A stretch of DNA of 14,703 bases from Bryobacteraceae bacterium. Its GTDB lineage: Bacteria; Acidobacteriota; Terriglobia; Bryobacterales; Bryobacteraceae. Below, piece after piece: positions 7,402 to 14,703 of the stretch. Position numbers and translations under genes: made by a program. The notes below the pieces were generated by a model, which saw only the letters and a program-made list of their open reading frames with translations, was not told where the DNA came from and did no database searches. The stretch covers positions 1-14,703 of the forward strand of contig JANXXV010000781.1 in the NCBI GenBank assembly GCA_025350445.1, read 5' to 3'. Numbering within the stretch: position 1 is the stretch's first letter; each line of letters opens with the position of its first letter.

Positions 7402-10388
7402 TGGACTTCGCAAATCACAGTCTCGCCGGGCGCGAGAGCGATTCTGCCGCTTGCGATGATCCTCTCACTCCGCAGTTCCCGAATCGCCCGTGACTTGCCC
7501 TGAGCATCTTGGACCACCACAGCTACCGGGGCCGAATTGAAGTTTGTGATGTATTGCAGTTGGCGTCCCTGTATGGCCGCGCTGCGAGACTCGATCATCC
7601 AATGAGCAGACGGCGCCACAAGCCGGACGCGCCGGTCGCGCCTTACAGCCGCCTGTTGGAACACCGCATCGAGAAGCAGAGAGTATTCTCGCGCTGGGAT
7701 GCGCGCGGCGGAGTAGTAAAGCAGCCCCTTACCGACGTGGATCGCGGCGAGGGATAGCTTGCCGCCCGGAAATTGGAACAGAGTTTGCGTGTCTCCAGAG
7801 AGCTCCACTTCTTGATGGCCAGCTTCGGCCTGAAGGCTGCCGATGGCAGAAAACGGCGTGCCGGGCGTGGCTTCCGTGACTACGTAGGCAACGTCTGCGG
7901 AGGAGACGCTCTCAGTGAAGGTCTGATCGTAGCGTTGTACCCGCTCACCAGACGCCTCGGCGCGGAGCGATCCGTCACTGACAACATGGATTCCGAAGCG
8001 GCTGAGGTAATCGCGCGGGCGGTTGTACTCGTCGACGCTGAGCGAATCGGGTGTGAGGAAGACCTGTCCGCCTGCGGACGCGAATTCGCGGATTCGCTCG
8101 ACCACGGCCGCGGATACCGCGTGCGCACCGGGAACCAGCAGCAACTTGAATTCGCCCAGACGACCGCTGAGGATCTGTCGCTCGGTAACAAACGTCACCT
8201 TGGCGTCCAGGAACCGGCTGGCGGTGTAAGTTCGCTCCAGGTCGCTCAGATAAGGCGTCCGCTCCCACGCAAGCATTTCCGGAGGGATCTGCAGCGTAGA
8301 AGTCTGGGAATACAGAATTGCAACCTGCGCGGGCTGTTCTACAAAAGCAGCGATTTCCCTGCGCAGTCTGCGGGCATCCAACGTGGTTCGCAGCAGGTCG
8401 TCGATACTCTCCAAGCTGTGTTCCCAACTATGCGCGAGCGAGCTTCGAATGGTGCTTACGAACTCGCTGGGCGGCTGCGAAGGCCAGTGAAAGAGCTGCA
8501 CCACAGACTTTCCGTGGAGAAGATGCTGCATAAGGTTTGACACATTTTCCAGGCTCATTTCGGGGTCGGCAATGGGCTTGGGGCGTTCGGAAAGCGCCAC
8601 CTGCAGATCCAGGCCCATGGTGCTGCCCCCGCCTTCATGAATGATCACGTCATCCACTTCGTTCACGATGCGTTCTTCATCGATGCCGGAAACGCCCGTT
8701 CTACCAGACAGCATGCTGGAACTGCCGCCGGCCGCCAGTGGCATGGATGGATCGTATTTGCGGACAGTGTCGCGAACCCACAGCAGGTGGTCCGTGAAGC
8801 GGTCCTGGTTGAAGCGCGCCCAGTCGTACCACAGCCCCCGGTCTGTACCCGGAAGCGGACGTGCGTTCAGCGTTGCTGGCGGAATCACCTGGTCGAACGA
8901 CGCATATTTGGTGTTCCAAAGTTCGTTAGCTCTTTCAATAGTCTGATGCTTCGCACGCAGCCAGCGCGCGAACATCCGGCGGCTCTCATCGCAGTAGCAG
9001 ATGTAGGTCAGTTCGTAGGCGAGAATGTTGTAAAGCAGATTTGGATTGGATCGAAGTTTCGGTATGTTGATGCGGATGTACTCTTCCAGCGCCTGCCGGA
9101 TATAGCGGCTCTCCAGACAGATGACGACGTTCTCCAGCCGGTTCCCGCCCATGGAGTCCAGATCCTTCACCAAGTGGCCGCACCATCCGTCCCATCCCAC
9201 CCGGTGCGTGTCGGGATATTTATTGAAGGCCTCATAGACCGGAGAGTCTTCAATGGTCCAGCGCGATCCGCCCCCCACTGAGTAGCTCTCGATATGCTGC
9301 AACGGAGTTGCGAAGAACCGCTGGAGCGCGACGCTAGGCGAATGTAGGGAGATCACCATCAGCGGATCGCCATCGGCATCGCGGAAATACCAGCCGCGGC
9401 TCGGTGCACCGCGAAGTTCAGGCAGTGCGGGGATGGACGGCTTGGCGGGCTGCGTATCATCCACTTCCGGCAATCGTGTCCGGGAATTCAACCGATCTTC
9501 GACAAGCTTCCGTTCGTCGCGGCAGACACTGGCGACATATTTGAACATCCGGGACTTCTGCTCGTCGTTATTGAACCAGGCCAGCAGAGGACGGACGTGA
9601 AGCCCCAGATCCGCGATCACCAGACGGCGTTCGCTGTAAATCGTGTCCAGCCCCTGCATCTGGGCCGCACCGATGGCATCGCGCAACCGCTGCGTTTCCC
9701 GTTCCGCGGAATGCCGCAGCGCCGTAACGCGGGCTGATTCTGGGACCGCATCCGGATCGGCCACCTGCCTTACGGTAAACCAACGATCCTCAATGGAAGT
9801 GACAGCATCGGAAGCGGCGGTCTTCGATCGGCTGGCGGCAGGCTCGTCGCCTTCTATCAATCTCAGATTGTCCAGATGGATGGTGAGCGGCAGCCGGTCG
9901 CGTCCAACGGAGAGCGCGAAGCGGACAATCCCTTGTAGCGCGATCTCCCGCGCCGTATTGGACGCCTGCATGTGAGGCAGCCGTACTTCGATATGGTTCC
10001 AACCCTGCAGCAGAAGAATTTTGCGATTCGCGTCGAAGGAGTCGTGCTTCGCCGCTTTTCCCGCGTCGCCGCCCACCTCGTCATAAAGGTTCAGCGATAT
10101 TTCTTTGGGTTCGGCGGAGCCGCTGTGGATGTCGAACGCGAGGCGATCGAAGCCGGACCAGTCGCGGCCCAACTGAACCGAACTCAATCGAGTGTGACCC
10201 GCGGTGAACGCAACGCGCGCCGATGTGGGCCCGTGAGTAGACTGGAGACGGCTGAGCGCCATCGGTCCCTCCCACTTGCGGGAAGAGGCTGGCGATTCAA
10301 AATCATCAAGGACCCGCACGCGTCCGGTTGCGGCGAGCAGCGGTAACGCGAGGAAAGCCGCGGAACAGATATGGATATTTCGTTTCAT
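7398..10388 (-). CDS. Secreted GH42-like glycoside hydrolase with N-terminal beta-sandwich module
   Basis: The product has 996 residues from the ATG at 10388, which follows the previous stop by one base (TAAGATG). A TTG at 10400 is the alternative start. MKRNIHICSAAFLALPLLAA is a signal peptide. Residues about 23-180 look like a carbohydrate-binding beta-sandwich (VLDDFESP to TIHLDNLRLI). Residues about 330-640 form a TIM barrel of GH42 type: LLYNILAYELTYICYC carries the probable acid/base Glu459, MFARWLRAKHQTIERANELWNTKYASF is the typical GH42 helix, and ADPEMS may hold the nucleophile Glu610. Residues about 686-800 match the beta-galactosidase trimerisation domain (VAILYSQTSTLQIPPEML, GEFKLLLVPGAH, ASAGGQVFLTP). 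The usual Asn before the acid/base Glu is Tyr, so activity on simple beta-galactosides is uncertain. It is the last gene of the minus operon and should act outside the cytoplasm. Confidence 0.8.
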   Translation of the reverse strand: MKRNIHICSAAFLALPLLAATGRVRVLDDFESPASSRKWEGPMALSRLQSTHGPTSARVAFTAGHTRLSSVQLGRDWSGFDRLAFDIHSGSAEPKEISLNLYDEVGGDAGKAAKHDSFDANRKILLLQGWNHIEVRLPHMQASNTAREIALQGIVRFALSVGRDRLPLTIHLDNLRLIEGDEPAASRSKTAASDAVTSIEDRWFTVRQVADPDAVPESARVTALRHSAERETQRLRDAIGAAQMQGLDTIYSERRLVIADLGLHVRPLLAWFNNDEQKSRMFKYVASVCRDERKLVEDRLNSRTRLPEVDDTQPAKPSIPALPELRGAPSRGWYFRDADGDPLMVISLHSPSVALQRFFATPLQHIESYSVGGGSRWTIEDSPVYEAFNKYPDTHRVGWDGWCGHLVKDLDSMGGNRLENVVICLESRYIRQALEEYIRINIPKLRSNPNLLYNILAYELTYICYCDESRRMFARWLRAKHQTIERANELWNTKYASFDQVIPPATLNARPLPGTDRGLWYDWARFNQDRFTDHLLWVRDTVRKYDPSMPLAAGGSSSMLSGRTGVSGIDEERIVNEVDDVIIHEGGGSTMGLDLQVALSERPKPIADPEMSLENVSNLMQHLLHGKSVVQLFHWPSQPPSEFVSTIRSSLAHSWEHSLESIDDLLRTTLDARRLRREIAAFVEQPAQVAILYSQTSTLQIPPEMLAWERTPYLSDLERTYTASRFLDAKVTFVTERQILSGRLGEFKLLLVPGAHAVSAAVVERIREFASAGGQVFLTPDSLSVDEYNRPRDYLSRFGIHVVSDGSLRAEASGERVQRYDQTFTESVSSADVAYVVTEATPGTPFSAIGSLQAEAGHQEVELSGDTQTLFQFPGGKLSLAAIHVGKGLLYYSAARIPAREYSLLLDAVFQQAAVRRDRRVRLVAPSAHWMIESRSAAIQGRQLQYITNFNSAPVAVVVQDAQGKSRAIRELRSERIIASGRIALAPGETVICEVH

Positions 10389-10389
10389 C

Positions 10390-12390
10390 TTACAGCTCAA
10401 GTGCGCGGCTCAAACTGCCGGCGTTCCGGAAGGCATCGTTGCTGCCGCACAGGCGGTAAATCGAATGCGTATATTCGAACGCCGGAGGCGGCGGAGTAAT
10501 GAAGGTGAGTTGCCTGGGCGCGACCAGCGCGGCGACCTCGGGAATGTCAGTCGTCCTCAGGATGTTGAGGAATGCCGGACCGTGCCAATGGCTCGATGGT
10601 GGATCTTCCAGAACAACGCGAGTGATACGGGGATCGAGCGCAGCCGCGTAAAGCGCGGGGATGGCCATATTCCGGCGGCCGAACACACTCAGGGTCTTGA
10701 TGGGCAGGCGCTCTGCCGTCACCAGATAGTCCACTGACCGGAGAATATCCCACACTTGCATCGATTCGAGAGTAGCGCCAAGGATGGCGGCGCTGCGTTT
10801 GGTGTTCGCCAGACGCGTGCGATCCATACGAAGTCCAATTCCGCGAGGTTGGACAAAGAGCACGATCAGACGGCCTAGCGCCGATAGGACACGGTCGTAG
10901 TTCACCGGGTCGATAAGGTCGTCATCTCCCTCCACCCAAATCAGCGCTTCGGTCACACCTTGCCTGCGCGGAAGAAGCAATTGACCGGACACGCGGATTC
11001 CCGGCTCCGTTGTGAACTGCACGCGGAACGATTCGGCATAGCGTTCCGTCCAGTCGCGGCTCGCGGTTTTCGACACGTCCGCCGGTGGGATAGCCGTCGG
11101 AAACGCGGCGAATGTTTCTTGCCGCAGCAGCGTCAGCAGATCCTTCCTGCGTTGCTGCCAAGCCGTGGCCGACCGCCATGGCCGCAGGGCGGTCGATGCG
11201 ATAAACCGGTGTTCCACTTCATCGTTGATTGCGCCGCTCGGAAAGTGATCAAGCACGGTGAGTGCTTCCGGCGTTTCTCTTTGGATGACTCCTTCGTCGA
11301 ACGGCGTGGAATCGTTACGCAGCCAGCGGTTGAGCCATTCGTTGGCCTCTTTGCGGAACGGCACGATGTCCTGGTGCGGCGAGTCATGCTCGTATTCGGC
11401 TACATGGTCGGCTGCGTTGTGCAGGGCGTAGATGCGGCGTACGCGCTGATAGGCGTCACGGTAACCGGCGGGTGGAAACATCTCGTCCCGCAGCGCGCCG
11501 AGCATCTTGAACGGACGTGGTGCAATCAAACCTCCGATGGCCGGAAGATCGAGTTGAAAGCGGTTCGGGATGTAGAAGCAGTCGCAGTTTTCCTGGACGG
11601 CGTTGAGCGCGAGTTGCGTCTTTGCAGTCCATGTACCGCAGACCGATGCCACTACCTGGATACGATCGTCCACGGCGGGCAGGTACCAGGAGATGATTCC
11701 GCCGCCGGAGATTCCAGTGACGCCCAACTTGCGGATATCCACTTCGCGCCGGGTCTCCAGATAGTCGATTGCCCGCATGCCGTTCCAGACCTCCGGACCA
11801 GCGGGCGTGTAACCCAGCGAGAGCCAATGCCACATTTCCAGATTGTAGATGCCGTGGTGGATGCCCGGCACTTCCGCGAATTCGATGGTGTCCACCAGGA
11901 ACGCCGCGAATCCATGTTTTGCCAGCCAGATGCCGTGATGCTGGTATCCAACCTTTGCGCCGGCCGGCGACGGATGGTGGCCACAGAGATAGAGAACCGC
12001 CGGTGCCGGAGTATTCGATTCGGGCAGGTAGAGGTTTGCCGTGACGTAGACCTTCGGAAGGCTCTCAAACACTACTTTTTCCACGCGGTAACCATCGCGC
12101 CGGAGAACGCCTGTGGTTCGCGCCTGCAGCGGCGTACGGACGGGGAGCGGATCCAGTCCGAGTGAAGACAGCAGTTGCTTGCGCAGTTGTGGGCGCTTGG
12201 CGGTCCACGACTGTAAGTCGGTTACGTCACTCAAAGATCGGTCCGTGATCTCTGCCGCTTTGTCCTTCAGGTACTGGTCGAACTGCTCGCGCAACTGCTC
12301 CGGGGTTCGACGCACGGGTCCGGTTTGCGCCGCCGCGCGACGCGACTCCGATAGCGCCAGCATTGCTCCCAACAACGATCTTCGAGTCAT
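10390..12390 (-). CDS. Tat-exported tandem alpha/beta hydrolase (acetyl-xylan-esterase-like)
   Basis: The product has 666 residues. TRRSLLGAMLALS near the start fits a twin-arginine signal, with likely cleavage after AAAQ at about 22. Residues 85-360 are an alpha/beta hydrolase of the acetyl xylan esterase/prolyl oligopeptidase-like group: oxyanion region GHHP (137-140), nucleophile Ser228 in GISGGG, likely acid Asp302 (LRDEMFPP) and likely His339 (SPHQD). Residues about 445-640 repeat the fold, but the nucleophile position reads VFGRRN, with no Ser, so this half is probably structural or substrate-binding. The expected activity is removal of acetyl or other ester groups from a polysaccharide in the periplasm. 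The ATG overlaps the previous stop as ATGA and has a strong GGGGAGG ahead. It precedes the GH42-like gene by one base, so the two exported enzymes are co-made. The exact ester is not known. Confidence 0.82.
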   Translation of the reverse strand: MTRRSLLGAMLALSESRRAAAQTGPVRRTPEQLREQFDQYLKDKAAEITDRSLSDVTDLQSWTAKRPQLRKQLLSSLGLDPLPVRTPLQARTTGVLRRDGYRVEKVVFESLPKVYVTANLYLPESNTPAPAVLYLCGHHPSPAGAKVGYQHHGIWLAKHGFAAFLVDTIEFAEVPGIHHGIYNLEMWHWLSLGYTPAGPEVWNGMRAIDYLETRREVDIRKLGVTGISGGGIISWYLPAVDDRIQVVASVCGTWTAKTQLALNAVQENCDCFYIPNRFQLDLPAIGGLIAPRPFKMLGALRDEMFPPAGYRDAYQRVRRIYALHNAADHVAEYEHDSPHQDIVPFRKEANEWLNRWLRNDSTPFDEGVIQRETPEALTVLDHFPSGAINDEVEHRFIASTALRPWRSATAWQQRRKDLLTLLRQETFAAFPTAIPPADVSKTASRDWTERYAESFRVQFTTEPGIRVSGQLLLPRRQGVTEALIWVEGDDDLIDPVNYDRVLSALGRLIVLFVQPRGIGLRMDRTRLANTKRSAAILGATLESMQVWDILRSVDYLVTAERLPIKTLSVFGRRNMAIPALYAAALDPRITRVVLEDPPSSHWHGPAFLNILRTTDIPEVAALVAPRQLTFITPPPPAFEYTHSIYRLCGSNDAFRNAGSLSRALEL

Positions 12391-13565
12391 GTGTCCTCCC
12401 CTATCGGTTCTCCATGTGCCGGTAATTCGCCAATCAGCGGATCCAGCCAGGCGCGGAACAGTGGCGAGATGGGCTCAGCGGCAGAATGGCGCCACTCGAC
12501 AGGAAAAGGCCGCTCGCTGAGTGCCGCCGTATCCAGATCCACCAGCCACGTTGTGATGACGTACTGTGCAGTAGGTTCCCGAACAACGGATACCATTAGG
12601 TGACTGCGCCCATCGGCAGCGGCTGCCAGCGCCGCAGCGCCGCACATTCGCGGTTCTTCCCGGTCGCGCGGCGAAGCGGCGGAGCAGGACCGCCCCAGCA
12701 GCCCCGGCTTTTCGCTTCCCGCCCGAATCTTGAGATCGCGCATGATGAGCCAGGCGAGGCGATGGCCCAGGTTCATCGCCAGGCTTCCTCTGGAACCCGG
12801 CCGGACATCGGCCCCAAACGGTTCTCCGGTTTCGTCCGGTTGTCCTTCACAAACCGCCACAACGCAACGTCCGAAGCGTGTGAACGTTCTTTCCACATCA
12901 TCGAGAAATTGCCGCGGCGCGAGCGTTTGTTCCGGGAAGTAGATCAGGTGCGGTGCGTCCTGCTCACGTCTTCTCCCCATGCCACAGGCGGCGGCAAGCC
13001 AGCCAGTATTGCGTCCCAGAATCCCGACCACATCCGCTTGTCCCGGAAGCGCCCGATTATCTGCTCCCACGTCGCGCAATGCGCCGGCGAAGAACCGCGC
13101 CGTGGAAGCGTAACCGGGTGTATGGTCGGTGCCGTACAGGTCATTGTCGATTGTCTTGGGAATTCCAATCACCTGCAGTTCGTAGATAACGTCACGGGCA
13201 TGCCCGGAAATCTCCGCCGCCGTTGCCGGGGAGCCATTTCCACCGGTGTAGAAAAACCACCGGATGTCATGCGCGCGGAAGACATCCAGCATGCGGGGAA
13301 TGCCGTCCGGTGCCAGCGGCTCGCGCAATGTGCCGAGCGCAGACGCCGGTGTCAGCGCGGCGGCCTGCAGTGTTTCCGGCGTCTGCGCTGCCAGATCGAC
13401 GAAGTCTCCCCGCAGGATGCCGCGGATTCCGAAACGAGCTCCGTAGAGCCGCCGGATTGACCTGCGTTGCGCTTCTTCAATCAGCCCAACCAGACTGGCG
13501 TTGATAACGGCGGTGGGGCCCCCGCTATGTGCAACCAGAGCGGCTCCGTTGAAGCCCGTGGTCAC
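12387..13565 (-). CDS. PfkA-family 6-phosphofructokinase (ATP or PPi dependent)
   Basis: The product has 392 residues and is cytoplasmic. The PfkA fold motifs appear in order: HSGGPTAVINAS (13-24), phosphoryl-donor loop GGNGS (108-112), catalytic PKTIDND with Asp140 and Asp142 (136-142), GRNTGW (184-189), CEGQ (239-242) and KPGLLGRSCSAASPRD, the counterpart of the IQRGGSP substrate loop. It would phosphorylate fructose-6-phosphate or a similar ketose phosphate at C1. The donor is unclear: Lys137 is the residue seen in PPi-using enzymes, but Gly111 is the ATP-type residue, and the usual Mg-binding Asp of GGDGS is Asn110. The start is a GTG that overlaps the kinase stop as GTGA, with weak GAGG ahead. 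At 392 residues it is longer than the 320-residue bacterial PfkA and similar to group II/III enzymes. Its position in a glycan operon suggests a dedicated sugar-phosphate route rather than the housekeeping enzyme. Confidence 0.85.
   Translation of the reverse strand: MTTGFNGAALVAHSGGPTAVINASLVGLIEEAQRRSIRRLYGARFGIRGILRGDFVDLAAQTPETLQAAALTPASALGTLREPLAPDGIPRMLDVFRAHDIRWFFYTGGNGSPATAAEISGHARDVIYELQVIGIPKTIDNDLYGTDHTPGYASTARFFAGALRDVGADNRALPGQADVVGILGRNTGWLAAACGMGRRREQDAPHLIYFPEQTLAPRQFLDDVERTFTRFGRCVVAVCEGQPDETGEPFGADVRPGSRGSLAMNLGHRLAWLIMRDLKIRAGSEKPGLLGRSCSAASPRDREEPRMCGAAALAAAADGRSHLMVSVVREPTAQYVITTWLVDLDTAALSERPFPVEWRHSAAEPISPLFRAWLDPLIGELPAHGEPIGEDT
12395..12401 (-). promoter_or_regulatory. 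Ribosome binding site of the esterase gene
   Basis: On the minus strand GGGGAGG lies four bases before the ATG at 12390 and inside the last codons of the upstream gene. It fixes the esterase start and suggests independent loading of ribosomes as well as coupling through the ATGA overlap. Confidence 0.6.
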
Positions 13566-14467
13566 CGGCCGGCCTCAAAGGCAGCCGTACCGCCAGCCCT
13601 GGTTATGGAACGTGCCGCGGCCTGCACTCCTGCGGGGGCACACTCGGGTACAGATCCGCCGCCGGGAAACTGGGAGAGGAATCCGGCGTTGAAGCAGCCA
13701 CCCGCGCCCGTGGTGTCCACCACTCTTGCCCGCACTGCGGGTACGCGCAGTGCGCGCCCATTCTCGAACACATAAACTCCCTTCGCGCCCATTTTGACCA
13801 CTACTGTTGGAACGATATCACCTGGACGGCGAGCCGCGGCCGCTGCGGTTCGCTCGCCGGTGATGGCGAGAGCCTCCAGTTCGTTGGGCAAGAAGATGTC
13901 CGCGCACCGGAGGGTGTTCCGAAGGTTCGAATCCCATCGGCCGATGGGATCATGGTTGCAATCGAGCGATGTGGTGAGGCCCAACGCTTTGGCCTTGCGA
14001 AAAAGCGCCGGCGCTCCCGAATGCAGATGCGTCAACAGGAAGTAGTGACCGACGTGAAGATGGCGGCTACGCATGAGGTCGGCGTCTCGAATGTCGCGAG
14101 GCCGCAACAGCGCGAGCGTTCCAGGGAAAGTAACGCCAGCACGCTGCCGTCCCTTGGAGTGCCGGATGGTGATGCCCGTCTGGCCGGTTCGGTGCCGGCG
14201 CAGGCCGCTGAGGTCGACACCGCCGGATCGTAGCCGGGCTTCGACGATATCTCCGAATGCATCTTTGCCGATGATTCCCGCGAAGCCAGTGCGTGCGCTC
14301 AGCCGCGAAAGGTTGAAAGCGGTGATGGCGCTGGATCCACCCAGAACAAGATCCATCTGATCGGCAAGTTTCTCTTTGCCGGGCGAGAGATCGATGACGC
14401 CATTCATCGGCAGATCCACATTGGCCTCACCAGCCACCAGGCAATCCAAGCGCGCCTCAGGATTCAT
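13562..14467 (-). CDS. PfkB/ribokinase-family carbohydrate kinase with Gly at the catalytic Asp position
   Basis: The product has 301 residues from the ATG at 14467 (GGAG nine bases upstream). A GTG at 14491 with a stronger AAGGAG nine bases upstream would add eight residues and cannot be excluded. PfkB marks are the start strand LVAGEANVDL (10-19), signature 1 region LGGSSAITAFNLSRL (42-56), the substrate region LDCNHDPIGRW (168-178), LPNELEA (193-199), VVKMGAKGVYV (223-233) and signature 2, DTTGAGGCFNAGF (251-263). Signature 2 normally reads GAGD; here the catalytic base is Gly257 (codon at 13697-13699), one base change from Asp. If correct, phosphoryl transfer should be badly impaired and the protein could be a sugar sensor or inactive partner; otherwise it is a sequence error. 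The ATG overlaps the SIS gene by 11 bases and the stop overlaps the phosphofructokinase start. Confidence 0.85.
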   Translation of the reverse strand: MNPEARLDCLVAGEANVDLPMNGVIDLSPGKEKLADQMDLVLGGSSAITAFNLSRLSARTGFAGIIGKDAFGDIVEARLRSGGVDLSGLRRHRTGQTGITIRHSKGRQRAGVTFPGTLALLRPRDIRDADLMRSRHLHVGHYFLLTHLHSGAPALFRKAKALGLTTSLDCNHDPIGRWDSNLRNTLRCADIFLPNELEALAITGERTAAAAARRPGDIVPTVVVKMGAKGVYVFENGRALRVPAVRARVVDTTGAGGCFNAGFLSQFPGGGSVPECAPAGVQAAARSITRAGGTAAFEAGR

Positions 14468-14703
14468 GGATGTGCACTCCGCGGACGACACGATTGATCA
14501 CTCCTTCCGGGCTGGGATTGTCCGGATCGAGCCCGATGGCGAGGCTGAGGTGGAAGGCAAGCAGTTGAGGGAAGACGATTTCGAATGAAGTCCGCAGCGG
14601 GTCAGCAAGAGTAGGCGCCATTGCTGGAATCAGCAGATCGCAGACGATCGGTTCACCTGTGGACTCGCCAATGGCGACTACGGTGCCCAGCCGCTTCTCG
14701 CGA
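14457..14703 (-). CDS. SIS-domain phosphosugar isomerase/deaminase, C-terminal part
   Basis: Only the last 81 residues are inside the window; the gene continues past the right edge. FEIVFPQLLAFHLSLAIGLDPDNP followed by a short basic tail is the typical end of SIS domains in GlmS-, AgaS- and FrlB-like proteins, where this helix carries residues that close the active site. Such proteins bind phosphosugars and isomerise, deaminate or deglycate them in the cytoplasm. It is the first visible member of the minus-strand operon and overlaps the kinase start by 11 bases. The side chains that would separate an isomerase from a deaminase lie outside the window, so the reaction is not known. Confidence 0.75.
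   Translation of the reverse strand, partial: REKRLGTVVAIGESTGEPIVCDLLIPAMAPTLADPLRTSFEIVFPQLLAFHLSLAIGLDPDNPSPEGVINRVVRGVHIHES

Noticed and set aside
7773..8540. Plus-strand open frame of 255 codons opposite the GH42-like gene
   Set aside because: It is a shadow of the trimerisation-domain region; no start signal or recognisable domain.
10960..12165. Plus-strand open frame of 401 codons opposite the esterase gene
   Set aside because: It is the mirror of a real gene in GC-rich DNA, with no motif or ribosome site, and the opposite strand has a signal peptide and a catalytic Ser motif.
12600..13460. Long plus-strand open frame (286 codons) opposite the phosphofructokinase gene
   Set aside because: It is antisense to a gene with clear PfkA motifs; its translation has no family motif and the Arg/Cys-rich make-up of a shadow frame.

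Overview
The window looks like part of the chromosome of a GC-rich soil heterotroph. The closest guess is an Acidobacteriota of the Solibacter/Bryobacter kind. This is inferred from tight gene packing, large secreted glycan-active proteins (a DUF4091/GH123-like protein, a GH42-like protein and a Tat-exported tandem alpha/beta hydrolase) beside sugar kinases and a ROK regulator. There is no rRNA or marker gene to prove it.

Left part (1-1675). This stretch is gene-poor and decayed, and by eye less GC-rich than the rest. It holds the last codons of an unrecognised protein (2-157), then a remnant of a CopA-type copper P-type ATPase (162-735) that has lost its front two thirds and carries a one-base frameshift in a T run. 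About 940 bases follow with no convincing gene, but with a perfect 9-bp inverted repeat (840-869) and a palindrome just upstream of the first intact gene.

Middle part, plus strand (1676-7401). Four genes lie in line: a secreted DUF4091/GH123-like protein, an M20 metallopeptidase/deacylase, an APC amino-acid permease whose start overlaps the previous stop (ATGA), and a ROK transcriptional regulator. The first two genes have no clear ribosome site. Each has a TATxxT box right before its ATG and a TGCAGTAA-containing palindromic site upstream, which suggests shared control and possibly leaderless mRNAs. A likely job is trimming amino-sugar or acylated peptide material and importing the amino acids released.

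Right part, minus strand (14703-7398). At least five genes lie head to tail with overlaps or a 1-base gap: the end of a SIS-domain phosphosugar protein, a PfkB-type carbohydrate kinase, a PfkA-type phosphofructokinase, a Tat-exported tandem alpha/beta hydrolase (acetyl-xylan-esterase-like), and a secreted GH42-like protein of about 1000 residues. This reads as a glycan-use operon: two exported enzymes strip acyl groups and sugars, and three cytoplasmic enzymes handle the sugar phosphates. No sugar transporter is seen in the window. The regulator and the glycan operon converge, sharing the CTAG of their two stop codons.

The most notable points are the PfkB kinase with Gly in place of the catalytic Asp, the pairing of two unrelated phosphofructokinase folds in one overlapping operon, the M20 enzyme lacking the usual dimer-domain His, and the second hydrolase domain without a nucleophile.
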